A stretch of DNA of 64,000 nt from Burkholderia cepacia (GTDB lineage Bacteria; Pseudomonadota; Gammaproteobacteria; Burkholderiales; Burkholderiaceae), in assembly GCF_029962485.1 (NCBI RefSeq), contig NZ_CP073638.1, positions 3,100,001 through 3,164,000 of the forward strand, read 5' to 3'. This document shows, in pieces, positions 8,730-17,799 of the stretch (position 1 is the stretch's first letter; the number at the start of each line of letters is the position of its first letter). The notes below the pieces were generated by a model. That model ran no database searches, was not told the DNA's origin, and saw only the letters and a list, made by a program, of their open reading frames with translations. A program made the position numbers and the translations under genes.

Positions 8730-8905
8730 CCGTGTGATCGGGCTGGCGCTTGCTTTTCGGGTACAGGTAGCGGAGCGGCAGGAGCTGGAGCGCTCGGCTC
8801 CTGCACTCGAAGGTGGTGCTTGAGTTTTCGAGCGCCCGATTCGCGGAAGGTCGATAGTTCGATTGTTTTGCGGAACGTTTGCGGTGGTGCCCACGATCAT
8901 CTCCG

Positions 8906-9466
8906 CTAGTGCACCAGATCACAATGAATCTGCAGGCTTTCCGTTGCGTTGCGGTGAATTTGAAACCCGTGCTGCATCAGCGCGGCCTGGATTTGCGCGA
9001 GGGCCGGCGCGCATCGCCGCACGCGGCGCCGCTGCCAGAAAGGCGGCGTGAATACGCCCAGCGGCAACATCCGTACGCGCCGACCGTTCAGACTGAATGA
9101 AACGTCGATATGCGTTCCGTCGACATCGTGTCCGTTGCTGCCGAAAATATCGGCCAGTTCGTCGCCTCTGGCGGGATAGAGCAAGCGGAACATGCCGATG
9201 CCCAATGCGCGAAACCCGCGACGCGCAAAGCCCAGGCCGGATGCTCGCGGCTCATAGCCGCGTGTCAGGATCAGGCTGATTTCCGCGGGTAACTCGGACC
9301 GGATCGCCTGCAGTTTCTCCAGCACGCGGGCCTCCACGCGGATATGTCGTGCGGGCCAGCGCGGCCGGATCTGCACACCCGATTGAACACCACGAGTCAG
9401 CGTAAGCAAATTTGAATGCATCGTGAGAATATCCGTGAGCGCGGCTGGCAACACGCAAGTCTTCAA
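8906..9466 (-). CDS. Uncharacterised protein, possible M15-like peptidase
   Basis: The 186-residue protein starts at a TTG whose last two bases are shared with the TGA stop of the cytochrome c gene upstream, so the two are likely coupled in translation. An in-frame ATG lies 15 codons later (MHSNLLTLTRG). The segment ISLILTRGYEPRASGLG followed by SNGHDVDGTHIDVSF recalls the His/Asp metal-binding region of D-Ala-D-Ala dipeptidases and other M15 peptidases, and LQIHCDLVH near the C-terminus could hold a third ligand. Spacing differs from the canonical motif by one residue, so the family assignment is tentative. Confidence 0.55.
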   Translation of the reverse strand: MKTCVLPAALTDILTMHSNLLTLTRGVQSGVQIRPRWPARHIRVEARVLEKLQAIRSELPAEISLILTRGYEPRASGLGFARRGFRALGIGMFRLLYPARGDELADIFGSNGHDVDGTHIDVSFSLNGRRVRMLPLGVFTPPFWQRRRVRRCAPALAQIQAALMQHGFQIHRNATESLQIHCDLVH

Positions 9467-9837
9467 TTTTTTAAAATCAGGCTGCTCAGATATTGATTCA
9501 AATCGCGAAAATCTTTAACCGACCAGGGGTGGGGCGGTAGTTTGATACCGTTTTCTCGCAAAGTTTTTGGAATCAGGTCGCCATTCGGGCGAAGTATGAT
9601 TGATGAAACGATGACGCCCGGATAGTCGCTGAGTCGTTTTTTGAAGGCGGGCGTCGTCAGGTCGGGGGTCGGCGGGCTGCTTTTGTTGGCCAATGGCCCT
9701 GTTCCTCTGGCATCTGCTCCGTGACACATGGCGCATCTCGCCAGGAAGATCTTTTTCCCGTTGTCACTATCCGCAAAGGTCGGTGACGTTTGGGAACACA
9801 ATAAAACCCCTAATGCGGCGACGAGGAATATTCTCAT
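9463..9837 (-). CDS. Small periplasmic c-type cytochrome
   Basis: The 124-residue precursor has a signal peptide (MRIFLVAALGVLLCS, cleavage after about TFA) and one haem-binding motif CAMCH near residue 35, followed by GADARGTGPLA, as in class I cytochromes c. A methionine ligand is not obvious. The usual late Met position may be taken by another residue in the IILRPNGDLIPKTLRENG region, so this cytochrome may be unusual. It overlaps the downstream gene by four bases. The gene and the 110 bases upstream are clearly more AT-rich than the surroundings, which suggests recent acquisition. Confidence 0.8.
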   Translation of the reverse strand: MRIFLVAALGVLLCSQTSPTFADSDNGKKIFLARCAMCHGADARGTGPLANKSSPPTPDLTTPAFKKRLSDYPGVIVSSIILRPNGDLIPKTLRENGIKLPPHPWSVKDFRDLNQYLSSLILKN

Positions 9838-9947
9838 CTTTTGGTATTTTTATAAACTTGTGAATGTCTCTTTGAGATCGCCTGCCGAGTGTGCCGATAT
9901 TCACCTGCCGCCGTCACACCAGATTAAGCACGCCAAACTTCCCCACC

Positions 9948-10862
9948 TCAAAAAATCGACCTTCCGGTATAAGTCGTCAACCACTCCAACGCCAACGTGC
10001 CGGCCAGCGAGTTCCCGTTCGCATCCAGCCCCGGCGCCCACACGCACACGGCCATCTCCCCCGGCAGCACCGCAACGATCCCGCCGCCGACGCCGCTCTT
10101 CGCCGGCAGCCCGACGCGATACACGAAATCGCCGGCTGCATCATAAGTGCCGCAGGTCAGCATCAGCGCCGACAGCCGCTTCGCCGAACTCGAATCGACG
10201 ATCCGCTCGCCCGTCACCGGCGCGACGCCGCCGTTCGCGAGGAACAGCGCGGCGCTGGCAAGTTCGACGCAGTTCATCGTGATCGCGCACTGGCGGCAAT
10301 ACGCGTCGATCACCGTGTCGGGCGGCATCTGCATGTTGCCGAAGCTCGCCATGAAATGCGCCATCGCGCGGTTGCGCTCGGCATGCTGCAACTCCGACTG
10401 CGCGACGCGCGAATCGTAGTCGATGTCGTTCGTGCCGATCATCCGCCGGACGAACTCGACGAGCGCCGTTTCGGCCTTCACGAAGCGGCGGCACAGCACA
10501 TCGGTGACGACCAGCGCGCCCGCGTTGATGAACGGATTGCGCGGTTTGCCGCGTTCGCTCTCGAGCTGGACCAGCGAATTGAACGCGTTGCCGGACGGCT
10601 CGCGGCCGACCCGTTCCCACAGGTCATCGCCCAGCAGCTGGAACGCGAGCGTGCATGCGAACAGCTTCGAGATGCTCTGGATCGAGAAACGCTCGTGCGC
10701 GTCGCCGACCGTGTAAACGTTCCCGTCGAGCGTCACGACGGCCATCCCGAACTTGTCGGCAGGTACTTTCGCGAGTTCGGGAATGTAGTCGGCAACCCGT
10801 CCCTGGCCAATCCAGGGGGCGAGTTCGGTGTGGATGCGTTCGAGGGTCGTCTGGTAATTCAT
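9948..10862 (-). CDS. glsA: Glutaminase
   Basis: The 304-residue protein is a full-length serine-dependent glutaminase. It has the beta-lactamase-like SxxK motif SISK at Ser63 to Lys66, NPFINAGALVVTD, and the late segments LPAKSGVGGGIVAVLPG and VWAPGLDANGNSLAG found in GlsA/YbaS-type enzymes. It hydrolyses L-glutamine to glutamate and ammonia in the cytoplasm. The start is the ATG of MNYQTTLERIH; upstream in-frame residues are arginine-rich and outside the family. It is divergent from a response-regulator gene, with a 220-base gap that should hold both promoters. Confidence 0.93.
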   Translation of the reverse strand: MNYQTTLERIHTELAPWIGQGRVADYIPELAKVPADKFGMAVVTLDGNVYTVGDAHERFSIQSISKLFACTLAFQLLGDDLWERVGREPSGNAFNSLVQLESERGKPRNPFINAGALVVTDVLCRRFVKAETALVEFVRRMIGTNDIDYDSRVAQSELQHAERNRAMAHFMASFGNMQMPPDTVIDAYCRQCAITMNCVELASAALFLANGGVAPVTGERIVDSSSAKRLSALMLTCGTYDAAGDFVYRVGLPAKSGVGGGIVAVLPGEMAVCVWAPGLDANGNSLAGTLALEWLTTYTGRSIF

Positions 10863-11082
10863 CACGTGAGGCAGGGTAGAGGCGCGGCCCGGATTCCGGC
10901 GAGCCCGTATGGAACCGTCCCGGCGCCGATTCGTCAAGCGCGGACGGTATCGCGCCCTTATTTTCAAGACCGTCAAACGGGCAAGCGGCGGTCGCAGTAT
11001 CATGCGGTACGTTTCGGCCGATGGCCGGCGTCCGGCACCGGCCGGCGCCGCCGCGGCCTACCTGATGATCCGACCGCTGCCC

Positions 11083-11793
11083 ATGTCTTTTCGTATCCTG
11101 CTCGTCGAAGACGACACCCGCCTGTCCACGCTGATCGCCGGCTACCTGCGCAAGAACGACTATGAAGTCGACACTGTGCTGCACGGCGACGCCGCGGTGC
11201 CGGCGATCCTGTCCCTTCGTCCCGATCTCGTCATCCTCGACGTGAACCTGCCGGGCAAGGACGGCTTCGAAATCTGCCGCGAGGCGCGCAAGCAGTACGA
11301 TGGCGTGATCATCATGGTGACGGCGCGCGACGAGCCCTTCGACGAGCTGCTTGGCCTCGAGTTCGGCGCGGACGACTATGTGCACAAGCCGGTCGAGCCG
11401 CGCATCCTGCTCGCGCGGATCAAGGCGCAGCTGCGCCGCGCGCCCGCGCGCGCGACCGAGAGCGCCGCGCCGCAGCCGGAGCGCTACGCGTTCGGCAAGT
11501 TCTCGATCGACCGTACCGACCGCACCGTCGTCTTGCCGGACGGCAGCACGCCCGACCTGACGTCGGCCGAATTCGACCTGCTGTGGGCGCTCGTGTGCCA
11601 TGCGGGCGAAGTCGTCAGCCGCGACGACCTGATGCTGCAGCTGCGCGGCGTCGAATTCGACGGCCTCGACCGTACGATCGACGGGCGCATCTCGAAGCTG
11701 CGCCGCAAGCTGCGCGACGACGCGAGCAACCCGCAGCGGATCAAGACGATCCGCAGCAAGGGTTATCAATTCAGCAAGCACGCGTGGGAATGA
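11083..11793 (+). CDS. OmpR-family response regulator (RstA-like)
   Basis: The 236-residue protein has a receiver domain (RILLVEDDTRL, phospho-acceptor Asp53 in LVILDVNLPG, conserved Thr in MVTARD, Lys in HKPVEP) followed by a winged-helix DNA-binding domain (EFDLLWALVCHAGEVVSRD and TIDGRISKLRRKLRDD). The start is the ATG of MSFRILLVEDD. It forms a two-gene unit with the sensor kinase 64 bases downstream and is divergent from glsA. It resembles RstA more than PhoB by eye; regulated genes cannot be told from this sequence. Confidence 0.9.
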   Translation: MSFRILLVEDDTRLSTLIAGYLRKNDYEVDTVLHGDAAVPAILSLRPDLVILDVNLPGKDGFEICREARKQYDGVIIMVTARDEPFDELLGLEFGADDYVHKPVEPRILLARIKAQLRRAPARATESAAPQPERYAFGKFSIDRTDRTVVLPDGSTPDLTSAEFDLLWALVCHAGEVVSRDDLMLQLRGVEFDGLDRTIDGRISKLRRKLRDDASNPQRIKTIRSKGYQFSKHAWE

Positions 11794-11857
11794 CGCGGCC
11801 CTCGGGCGACGTCGTCACGTTCCGCGCGGGCATTCCACCCGCCGGCCGGGAGCCGAG

Positions 11858-12988
11858 ATGATCCGACGAACCCGTTCGCACCCCGATGCACCGCCGCTGC
11901 CGACACTGCGCTACGTCAAATGGCGCTGGCTGCATTTCCGCCGCGCGTGGACCGACACGCGCGCCGACCGCATTCCGAGCTGGTCGCGCCTCTATGTGCG
12001 TACCTACCTGCACCTGCTTGGCCTCGTCCTGCTGACCGCGCTCGTGCCGGCGCTCGCGCTGTGCGTCGAATTGTCGCCGCAGGTCGTATGGCATGCGTTC
12101 GATTCGCTGCCGGGCGATATCTATATCGTGCTTGCGTTCGTGTTCGCCGCGCCCGCATTGGCGGCGTACCGGTGGATGCGGCCGGTCTGGTCGGATCTCG
12201 TGATGGTGCGCGAACGCGCGATCGACTTCACGGGCGGGCGCTTCAACACGCGTGCGCGGGAATCGCACAGCGTGATCATCGGCCCGCTCGCGCGCACGCT
12301 GAATGCGCTCGCGATGCGCATGGAGCGCTTGATCGCCGCGCAGCGCGACCTGACGAACGGCATCTCGCACGAGTTGCGCACGCCGCTCGCGCGCGTGCGC
12401 TTCGCGCTCGAAATGCTGCGCGAACCGGCGTCGGCCGCCGAATACCAGGGCGCGCTCGAGAGCATCGCGCAGGACGTGACCGAGCTTGAGGAATTGATCG
12501 ACATGAGTCTGACGTTCGCGCGGCTCGAATACAGTTCGCTGCAGTCGAACCTCGAGATGACCGCGCCCGTCGCGTGGTTCGAGCATCAGGTCAACGACGC
12601 GCAGCTGCTGTATCCGGAGCGCGCGATCGAGTCGCGCATCGCGATCGCATCGGACCTGCGCGTGAAGATGGACCGGCGGTTGATGTCGTACGCGATGCGC
12701 AACCTGTTGCGCAACGCGAGCAAGTACGCGAGATCGCGGATCGTCGTCGGGATCTCGCTCGTGCACGGCAACATCGGGATCTTCGTCGAGGACGACGGCC
12801 CCGGCGTGCCCGAGAGCGAGCGCGAACGGATCTTCGATGCCTTCGTGCGCCTCGACCGCCGCACCGGCGGCTACGGGCTCGGCCTGTCGATCACGCGGCA
12901 GGTGCTCCATGCGCACAACGGCCGGATCGCGGTCGTCGATCCAGTCGAACTCTGCGGCGCGCGCTTCGAAATCAGCTGGCCGGTCTAG
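11858..12988 (+). CDS. Sensor histidine kinase with a very short periplasmic loop (RstB-like)
   Basis: The 376-residue protein has two predicted transmembrane helices (about residues 51-70 and 87-105) separated by only about 17 residues. It therefore has almost no periplasmic sensor domain, unlike E. coli RstB. After a HAMP-like linker come the H box NGISHELRTPLARV with His171, the N box NLLRNASKYA, and the G boxes EDDGPGVPE and GGYGLGLSIT. A ribosome site GGGAG precedes the ATG. It should phosphorylate the regulator encoded just upstream. The signal may be sensed in the membrane, which is an inference from the topology. Confidence 0.9.
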   Translation: MIRRTRSHPDAPPLPTLRYVKWRWLHFRRAWTDTRADRIPSWSRLYVRTYLHLLGLVLLTALVPALALCVELSPQVVWHAFDSLPGDIYIVLAFVFAAPALAAYRWMRPVWSDLVMVRERAIDFTGGRFNTRARESHSVIIGPLARTLNALAMRMERLIAAQRDLTNGISHELRTPLARVRFALEMLREPASAAEYQGALESIAQDVTELEELIDMSLTFARLEYSSLQSNLEMTAPVAWFEHQVNDAQLLYPERAIESRIAIASDLRVKMDRRLMSYAMRNLLRNASKYARSRIVVGISLVHGNIGIFVEDDGPGVPESERERIFDAFVRLDRRTGGYGLGLSITRQVLHAHNGRIAVVDPVELCGARFEISWPV

Positions 12989-13144
12989 CCCATCCGTACA
13001 TGAGGTTCGATCCCCGATCGCCGCGATGGCGGCGCGCTGACACGCGGAACGCGAGGGCGCACGACAGCATCGCGCGTATGCAAGCGCGGGCGGTGGCGAT
13101 GGCCGGGGATTTCCGATCGGGAGTGCGAAGGCAGGACGGCAACA

Positions 13145-13168
13145 CGGATGCCGCCGAAGCGGCATCCG
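13145..13168 (-). terminator. Hairpin terminator with a UUCG tetraloop for the patatin gene
   Basis: On the minus strand a perfect 10-bp stem, CGGATGCCGC paired with GCGGCATCCG, closes a TTCG loop. As RNA this is the very stable C(UUCG)G tetraloop. It lies 7 bases past the stop of the patatin gene, between two convergent genes. No clear T-run follows, so it may protect the mRNA end or aid Rho-type termination. Confidence 0.55.
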
Positions 13169-13175
13169 CGCATGC

Positions 13176-15575
13176 TCAGTACGTGCGGCCGAGCTGCAGG
13201 TAGAAGTTGCGACGGCCGCCCGGCGCGAGCGCCACGCCGATGTAGACGGGCCCGAACGCGGTCGACAGGCTCGTGAAGAACGTATAGCTCTGCTTGAGCG
13301 CGCCGCCGCCGATCTGCTGCCCGCTCGACCACACGTTGCCGACTTCCGCGCTGGCGCCGACCGACAGCGCCTTGATCGGTGACGCGTTGAACGTCATCAG
13401 CTGGTTCATGTAGGTGATCTGGCCGTACGCGAGCTCGTTGCCGTTCAGCTGGTCGGCCGCATACGCGGACAGGTGCTGGAAGCCGCCGAGCGTGAAGTTG
13501 AACGCGTTGATCAGGTTGGTGCCCCCGATGCTCTTGCCGCCTTCGATCGTCGCGCTGACGCTGTGGCGGCCGAACTGCTGCGCCACCATCGCCTTGCCGT
13601 AGATCTCGGTGTAGGGCGCGTTGTTGATGCTGTCGTCGAATTGGCTCGCCGAGCCCCCGTTGCGCGACACCAGCGAGCGCTCGACGCGCAGTTCGGTGAA
13701 ATAGCCCTTGCGCGGGAACAGCGGATCGTCGAGCTGGTCGATGACGAGGCGTGCGCGCGCGGTCAGCGCCTGGGAGGTGAAGCTCGGCCACAGCAGGTTC
13801 TGGCCGCTGCCGTCGTCGAACGGCAGGTTGTAGGTCGGCGAGCCGTGCCCGGTCACGTAACCGATACCGATCCGGAAATCGCCGAGCCGCGCGATCGGCA
13901 GGCCGAAATCGATCCCGGCGCGCGCCGTCTGCATCAGGTACTGCGTGATCTTCACGTCGCCGGTGTCGTCGTACAGGTTCGCGTAGCGGCGCTGGTACTC
14001 CGCGTAGGGCGACAGGTAGACGCCGTAGGCCATCGACAGCGGCTGGCGGAATTCGATGCGCGCCGACTGCAGGTCGCTGCCGATCGTCGTGTCCGCGCGG
14101 AATTCGAGCCCCGATTCCGTCAGCCACGGCCGCCGGTAGCCGACGTGCAGGCGGAAACCGCCCTCGTCGGTCGAGCTGCTCGACATGCCGAGCCCGAACA
14201 GCAGGAAATTCGGTCCCCAGTACTTCTCGCGCGCGTTGATCTCGAGCACGTTGTCGTCGCCGTGGCTCACGATCTGCTGCGTGACGCTCTCGAAATTGCC
14301 GCCCGTCGTGAGGCCGAGCAGATCCTGACTGACGGTCTGCGGATCGTAGGTATCGCCGGGCTTCACGTGCAGCGCGTTGCTGACGACGCGCTTCGGCACG
14401 CCGCCGCTGGTCTTGATGTCGATGCGCGTGATCCGGATCGGCGGCGGCAGCGGCTGCGCGTGCGCGGACCGGTAGGCCGCGTACTGCTCCGGCGTGAGCG
14501 CGAATCGCTTCAGCTTCGGCAGCGCGGCGGTCGCGGCGGCTGCGCCGGCGGCGATCGCCTGCTTCGCGTTCTGGAAATCGGTAAACGCGAGCCCGCCGAG
14601 GTCCGGCGTGAGCAGCACGTCCTGTGCGTCGAGCTGCTTGCGCTGGGCGGTCACGTTCTGGCGGATCAGGATGCCGACCATCTGCTGCATCACGTCGGCG
14701 GGCGACGCAAGCGCGTCGAGCGGGCGCAGTTGCGAGCCGATGTCGACTGCGATCACGACGTTCGCGCCCATCTGCCGCGCGGTGTCGACGGGCAGGTTGC
14801 TGACGAGCCCGCCGTCCACGAGCGCGCGCCCGTTGATCTCGGCCGGGGCGAACAGGCCGGGCATCGCCATGCTCGCGCGGACCGCGAGCGGCAGCGAGCC
14901 GTGGTCGAGCACGACCATCTGGCCCGTCTGCAGGTCGGTCGCGACCGCACGGTACGGGATCGGCAGGTGGTCGAACGGCTGGTTGGTCGGCACGGCGGCC
15001 GTCCAGTTCGCGAGCAGCGCCTGCAGCCGGTTGCCCTGCACGAGGCCGACCGGCGCCTTCACGCCTTTCTTGCCGAACCCGAGCGTCAGCCCGTTGATGT
15101 ACAGCCGTTCGTCTTCCCGGCTGGTTTGCGGCAGGTCCGCGCGCTCGGTCACGTCGAACGCGATATCCGCGAGGTTGACCTCCGACAGCCGTTTTTGCAT
15201 CTCGTCGGCCGCCATCCCGCTCGCGTACAGGCCGCCGACGACGGCGCCCATGCTGGTGCCCGCGATGCAGTCGATCGGGATGCGGTTGTCTTCCAGCACC
15301 TTCAGGACACCGAGGTGCGCGTAGCCGCGCGCACCGCCGCCGGACAGCACGAGGCCGATCGACGGGCGGCCGGCCGGGCCGCCGTCGGCCGTGCAGGCGT
15401 TCGCCGGCGCAGCGGGCGCGGCAGCCGGCGCGGTGGCGGCAGCGGTGACGGCCGGGGCGGCGGCGGGGGCGGTGGCCGGCAGCGGCTGCGCGGCGACCGT
15501 GCAGCACCAGACGGCGACGAGCGTCGTGCAGAGCGGGCGCACCCGCGCCCAGCGGGAGGAAACGGTCGCTGTCAT
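13176..15575 (-). CDS. Patatin-like phospholipase autotransporter, type Vd (PlpD-like)
   Basis: The 799-residue protein combines a signal peptide, an Ala/Pro-rich linker (residues about 30-60), a patatin lipase domain, a POTRA-like segment and a C-terminal outer-membrane barrel. The lipase has the oxyanion-hole motif SGGGARGYAHLG at about 78-89, the nucleophile Ser108 in GTSMG, and the catalytic Asp254 in VDGGLVSNLP. RITRIDIKTSGGVPKRVVSN at about 390-410 starts the POTRA part, and the chain ends with the aromatic barrel strand YLQLGRTY. This is the domain order of P. aeruginosa PlpD, a surface or secreted lipase. It is divergent from the mreB-like gene. Confidence 0.9.
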   Translation of the reverse strand: MTATVSSRWARVRPLCTTLVAVWCCTVAAQPLPATAPAAAPAVTAAATAPAAAPAAPANACTADGGPAGRPSIGLVLSGGGARGYAHLGVLKVLEDNRIPIDCIAGTSMGAVVGGLYASGMAADEMQKRLSEVNLADIAFDVTERADLPQTSREDERLYINGLTLGFGKKGVKAPVGLVQGNRLQALLANWTAAVPTNQPFDHLPIPYRAVATDLQTGQMVVLDHGSLPLAVRASMAMPGLFAPAEINGRALVDGGLVSNLPVDTARQMGANVVIAVDIGSQLRPLDALASPADVMQQMVGILIRQNVTAQRKQLDAQDVLLTPDLGGLAFTDFQNAKQAIAAGAAAATAALPKLKRFALTPEQYAAYRSAHAQPLPPPIRITRIDIKTSGGVPKRVVSNALHVKPGDTYDPQTVSQDLLGLTTGGNFESVTQQIVSHGDDNVLEINAREKYWGPNFLLFGLGMSSSSTDEGGFRLHVGYRRPWLTESGLEFRADTTIGSDLQSARIEFRQPLSMAYGVYLSPYAEYQRRYANLYDDTGDVKITQYLMQTARAGIDFGLPIARLGDFRIGIGYVTGHGSPTYNLPFDDGSGQNLLWPSFTSQALTARARLVIDQLDDPLFPRKGYFTELRVERSLVSRNGGSASQFDDSINNAPYTEIYGKAMVAQQFGRHSVSATIEGGKSIGGTNLINAFNFTLGGFQHLSAYAADQLNGNELAYGQITYMNQLMTFNASPIKALSVGASAEVGNVWSSGQQIGGGALKQSYTFFTSLSTAFGPVYIGVALAPGGRRNFYLQLGRTY

Positions 15576-15845
15576 GGTGGAAATACCTGGCGTGATCGGG
15601 CGTCTGAGGCCTGCAGGGAGCAGGCAAGACCGAGAGATTACCGTGTTTTACAGAGGCAATGCGAGAGGCCGTTGCGTAGCCGGATGCGTCCGGGGCGGTA
15701 CATTTGACAATTGCGTCGCGAAAAAATCATCGGAATTGCCTAAAGTATCGGAACGATTTGCCGCTAAGCTCGTGATGGGGCGGCATGGACGCGCCACAAA
15801 AATGCGACGCGGCTCTCCCGGCCCGTTCGTTCACAAAGGTTTGAT

Positions 15846-16880
15846 ATGTCGACACCGCTGTTCGGAAAGTTGTTTGCGCAACCCGTTGCGATCGACCCTG
15901 GAACGGCGAGTACGCGGATTTATACGCACGAGCGGGGCGTGGTGCTGAACCAGCCGTCGGTCGTCTGCTTCCGCAAGGGCGGCGCGACTGACGCGCGGCC
16001 GACGCTCGAGGCGGTCGGCGAGCTCGCGAAGGCGCTGCTCGGCCGCGAACCGGGGCATCTCGAAGCCGTGCGGCCGATGCGGCATGGTGTGATCGCCGAC
16101 GCGCACGCGGCCGAGCAGATGATCCGCAGCTTCATCGACATGTCGCGCACGCGCTCGCGCTTCGGCCGCCGTGTCGAGGTCACGCTGTGCGTGCCGTCCG
16201 ACGCGACGGCCGTCGAGCGCCGCGCGATCCGCGAGGCCGCGTTCGCGGCCGGTGTATCGGACGTCGAACTGATCGAGGAGTCGCTCGCGGCCGGGCTCGG
16301 CGCCGGTCTGCCGGTAACGGAGCCGGTCGGCTCGATGGTCATCGACATCGGTGGCGGCACGACCGAAGTCGCGGTGATCGCGCTCGGCGGGATCGTCTAT
16401 CGCGAGGCGATCCGCGTCGGCGGCAGCCAGTTCGACGCGGCGATCGTCAACCACGTTCGCAACCTGTATGGCGTGCTGCTCGGCGAGCAGACGGCCGAGC
16501 ATGTGAAGAAGACGATCGGCTCGGCCACCAGCGCGGTGCCGCGCACGTCGACGCGCGCGGTCGGGCGCAGCATCGGCGACGGCCTGCCGCGCTCGGTCGA
16601 GCTGTCCAACCACGACGTCGCGGACGCGCTGGCCGCGCCGCTCAAGCAGGTGATCGGTGCGGTGAAGTCGGTGCTGGAAAACGCACCGGCCGAGCTCGTG
16701 ACCGACATCGCGCATCGCGGCGTGGTGCTGACGGGCGGCGGCGCGCTGCTCGCCGGTCTCGAACGCCTGCTGCACGACGAGACGGGGCTGGTCGCGCGGA
16801 TTGCCGACGAACCGGCCACCTGCGCGGTGCGCGGCGCCGGCGAGGCGATGGGGCGGCTCGCGATGTGTCCGGTCGACTGA
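15846..16880 (+). CDS. MreB-family actin-like protein, orphan paralogue
   Basis: The 344-residue protein has the MreB nucleotide-binding signature in slightly changed form. Phosphate 1 reads AIDPGTASTRIYTHERG (canonical DLGTANTLIY), phosphate 2 reads VIDIGGGTTEVAVIALGG, and the adenosine motif reads VLTGGGALLAGL. EESLAAGLGAGLP replaces the canonical EEPMAAAIGAGLP. No mreC, mreD or rodA gene follows, so it is not the housekeeping mreBCD locus. It should form filaments at the inner membrane and may affect shape or localise partners in certain conditions. A ribosome-site-like AAAGG precedes the ATG. Confidence 0.85.
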   Translation: MSTPLFGKLFAQPVAIDPGTASTRIYTHERGVVLNQPSVVCFRKGGATDARPTLEAVGELAKALLGREPGHLEAVRPMRHGVIADAHAAEQMIRSFIDMSRTRSRFGRRVEVTLCVPSDATAVERRAIREAAFAAGVSDVELIEESLAAGLGAGLPVTEPVGSMVIDIGGGTTEVAVIALGGIVYREAIRVGGSQFDAAIVNHVRNLYGVLLGEQTAEHVKKTIGSATSAVPRTSTRAVGRSIGDGLPRSVELSNHDVADALAAPLKQVIGAVKSVLENAPAELVTDIAHRGVVLTGGGALLAGLERLLHDETGLVARIADEPATCAVRGAGEAMGRLAMCPVD

Positions 16881-17139
16881 TCCGGGCCCTGCCGGGCCGT
16901 GCATCGCGGCGCGGCCGTTCACATTGTTTCGATCTCCGTAGATCTCCGCAGCCCTCCGTATTGCCTGCCCGCTGCGCCGGGCACGCGTCTCCGGCCGACT
17001 TGCCGCAAGGCAGGCCGCCGTCCGGCATCGGCCCGTCGCGTGGACACCCGAACACACACCGTGCTAGCGTTACGCGCCCGTGCGGGGCCGGGCAAGCCGA
17101 AACGCACGACGAGCCCGACGACCTGAGAGACCGAAAACC

Positions 17140-17799
17140 TTGAAAAACCACACCAAACGGGGCTTCCTTGCCCGAACGGGCCGCCTGCTGGCCGTCGTTG
17201 CCTGCCTCTGGATCGTCGCAGCCGTTGCGCTCGTCGCGTACGGGATGCGGATGCCGAGCGAGCCGGCCGATGTCGCCGTGATCTTTGGCAACGCGCTCGA
17301 CGAGACCGGCGCGCCGAAGCCGGTGCTCGCCGCCAGGCTCGATGTCGGCGTGCGCTGCTACCGCACGGGGCAGTGCCCGGCGTTCCTGGTCAGCGGCGCG
17401 ATTGACGGCCCCGGGCTCAACGAGGCGACCGCGATGCGCGACTATCTGGTGGCACACGGCGTGCCGGCCGACCGGATCGCCGTCGACGACCAGGGCGACA
17501 ACACGCTCGCGACGGCGCAGCACACGCTCGCGTACCTGCAGGCGCACAACGTGTCGCGCGTGCTGATCGTCAGCCAGTACTACCACCTCGCGCGAGCGCG
17601 CCTCGCATTCGAGCGCGTCGGCATCGCAAGGGCGAACATCTCCGCCGCGTATCCGGGCCGTTTCCAGTTGCGCGATGTCTATTCGAGCTGGCGCGAAGTG
17701 CCGGCCTACGCGGTGTATGCGGTGCGGTTGTGGGTGAACCCCGATGCGCGGCCCGTTTCGTTCCGGCCGATGCTTTATCTGATGCGCCTGTTTTCGTAA
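17140..17799 (+). CDS. YdcF family (DUF218) membrane-anchored protein
   Basis: The 219-residue protein has one N-terminal transmembrane segment (LLAVVACLWIVAAVALVAYG) and a DUF218 domain with AVIFGNALDETGAPKPVLAARLD, AIDGPGLNEATAMRDYLVAHGV, DNTLATAQHTLAYL and VLIVSQYYHLARARLAF. These are the conserved segments of YdcF/SanA/ElyC proteins, some of which act in envelope polysaccharide metabolism or vancomycin tolerance. I chose the TTG at 17140 because it gives the compact start (M)KNHTKRGFLARTGR; an ATG at 17080 in frame would add an arginine-rich stretch unlike the family. It is the last gene before the long gap upstream of the giant autotransporter. Confidence 0.75.
   Translation: MKNHTKRGFLARTGRLLAVVACLWIVAAVALVAYGMRMPSEPADVAVIFGNALDETGAPKPVLAARLDVGVRCYRTGQCPAFLVSGAIDGPGLNEATAMRDYLVAHGVPADRIAVDDQGDNTLATAQHTLAYLQAHNVSRVLIVSQYYHLARARLAFERVGIARANISAAYPGRFQLRDVYSSWREVPAYAVYAVRLWVNPDARPVSFRPMLYLMRLFS

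Noticed and set aside
13001..13020. GGTTCGATCC, similar to a tRNA T-arm
   Set aside because: No acceptor stem, D-arm or anticodon arm can be built around it.
13473..15707. A long plus-strand frame opposite the patatin gene
   Set aside because: The minus-strand frame has a complete patatin/POTRA/barrel architecture. The plus-strand product has no recognisable features.
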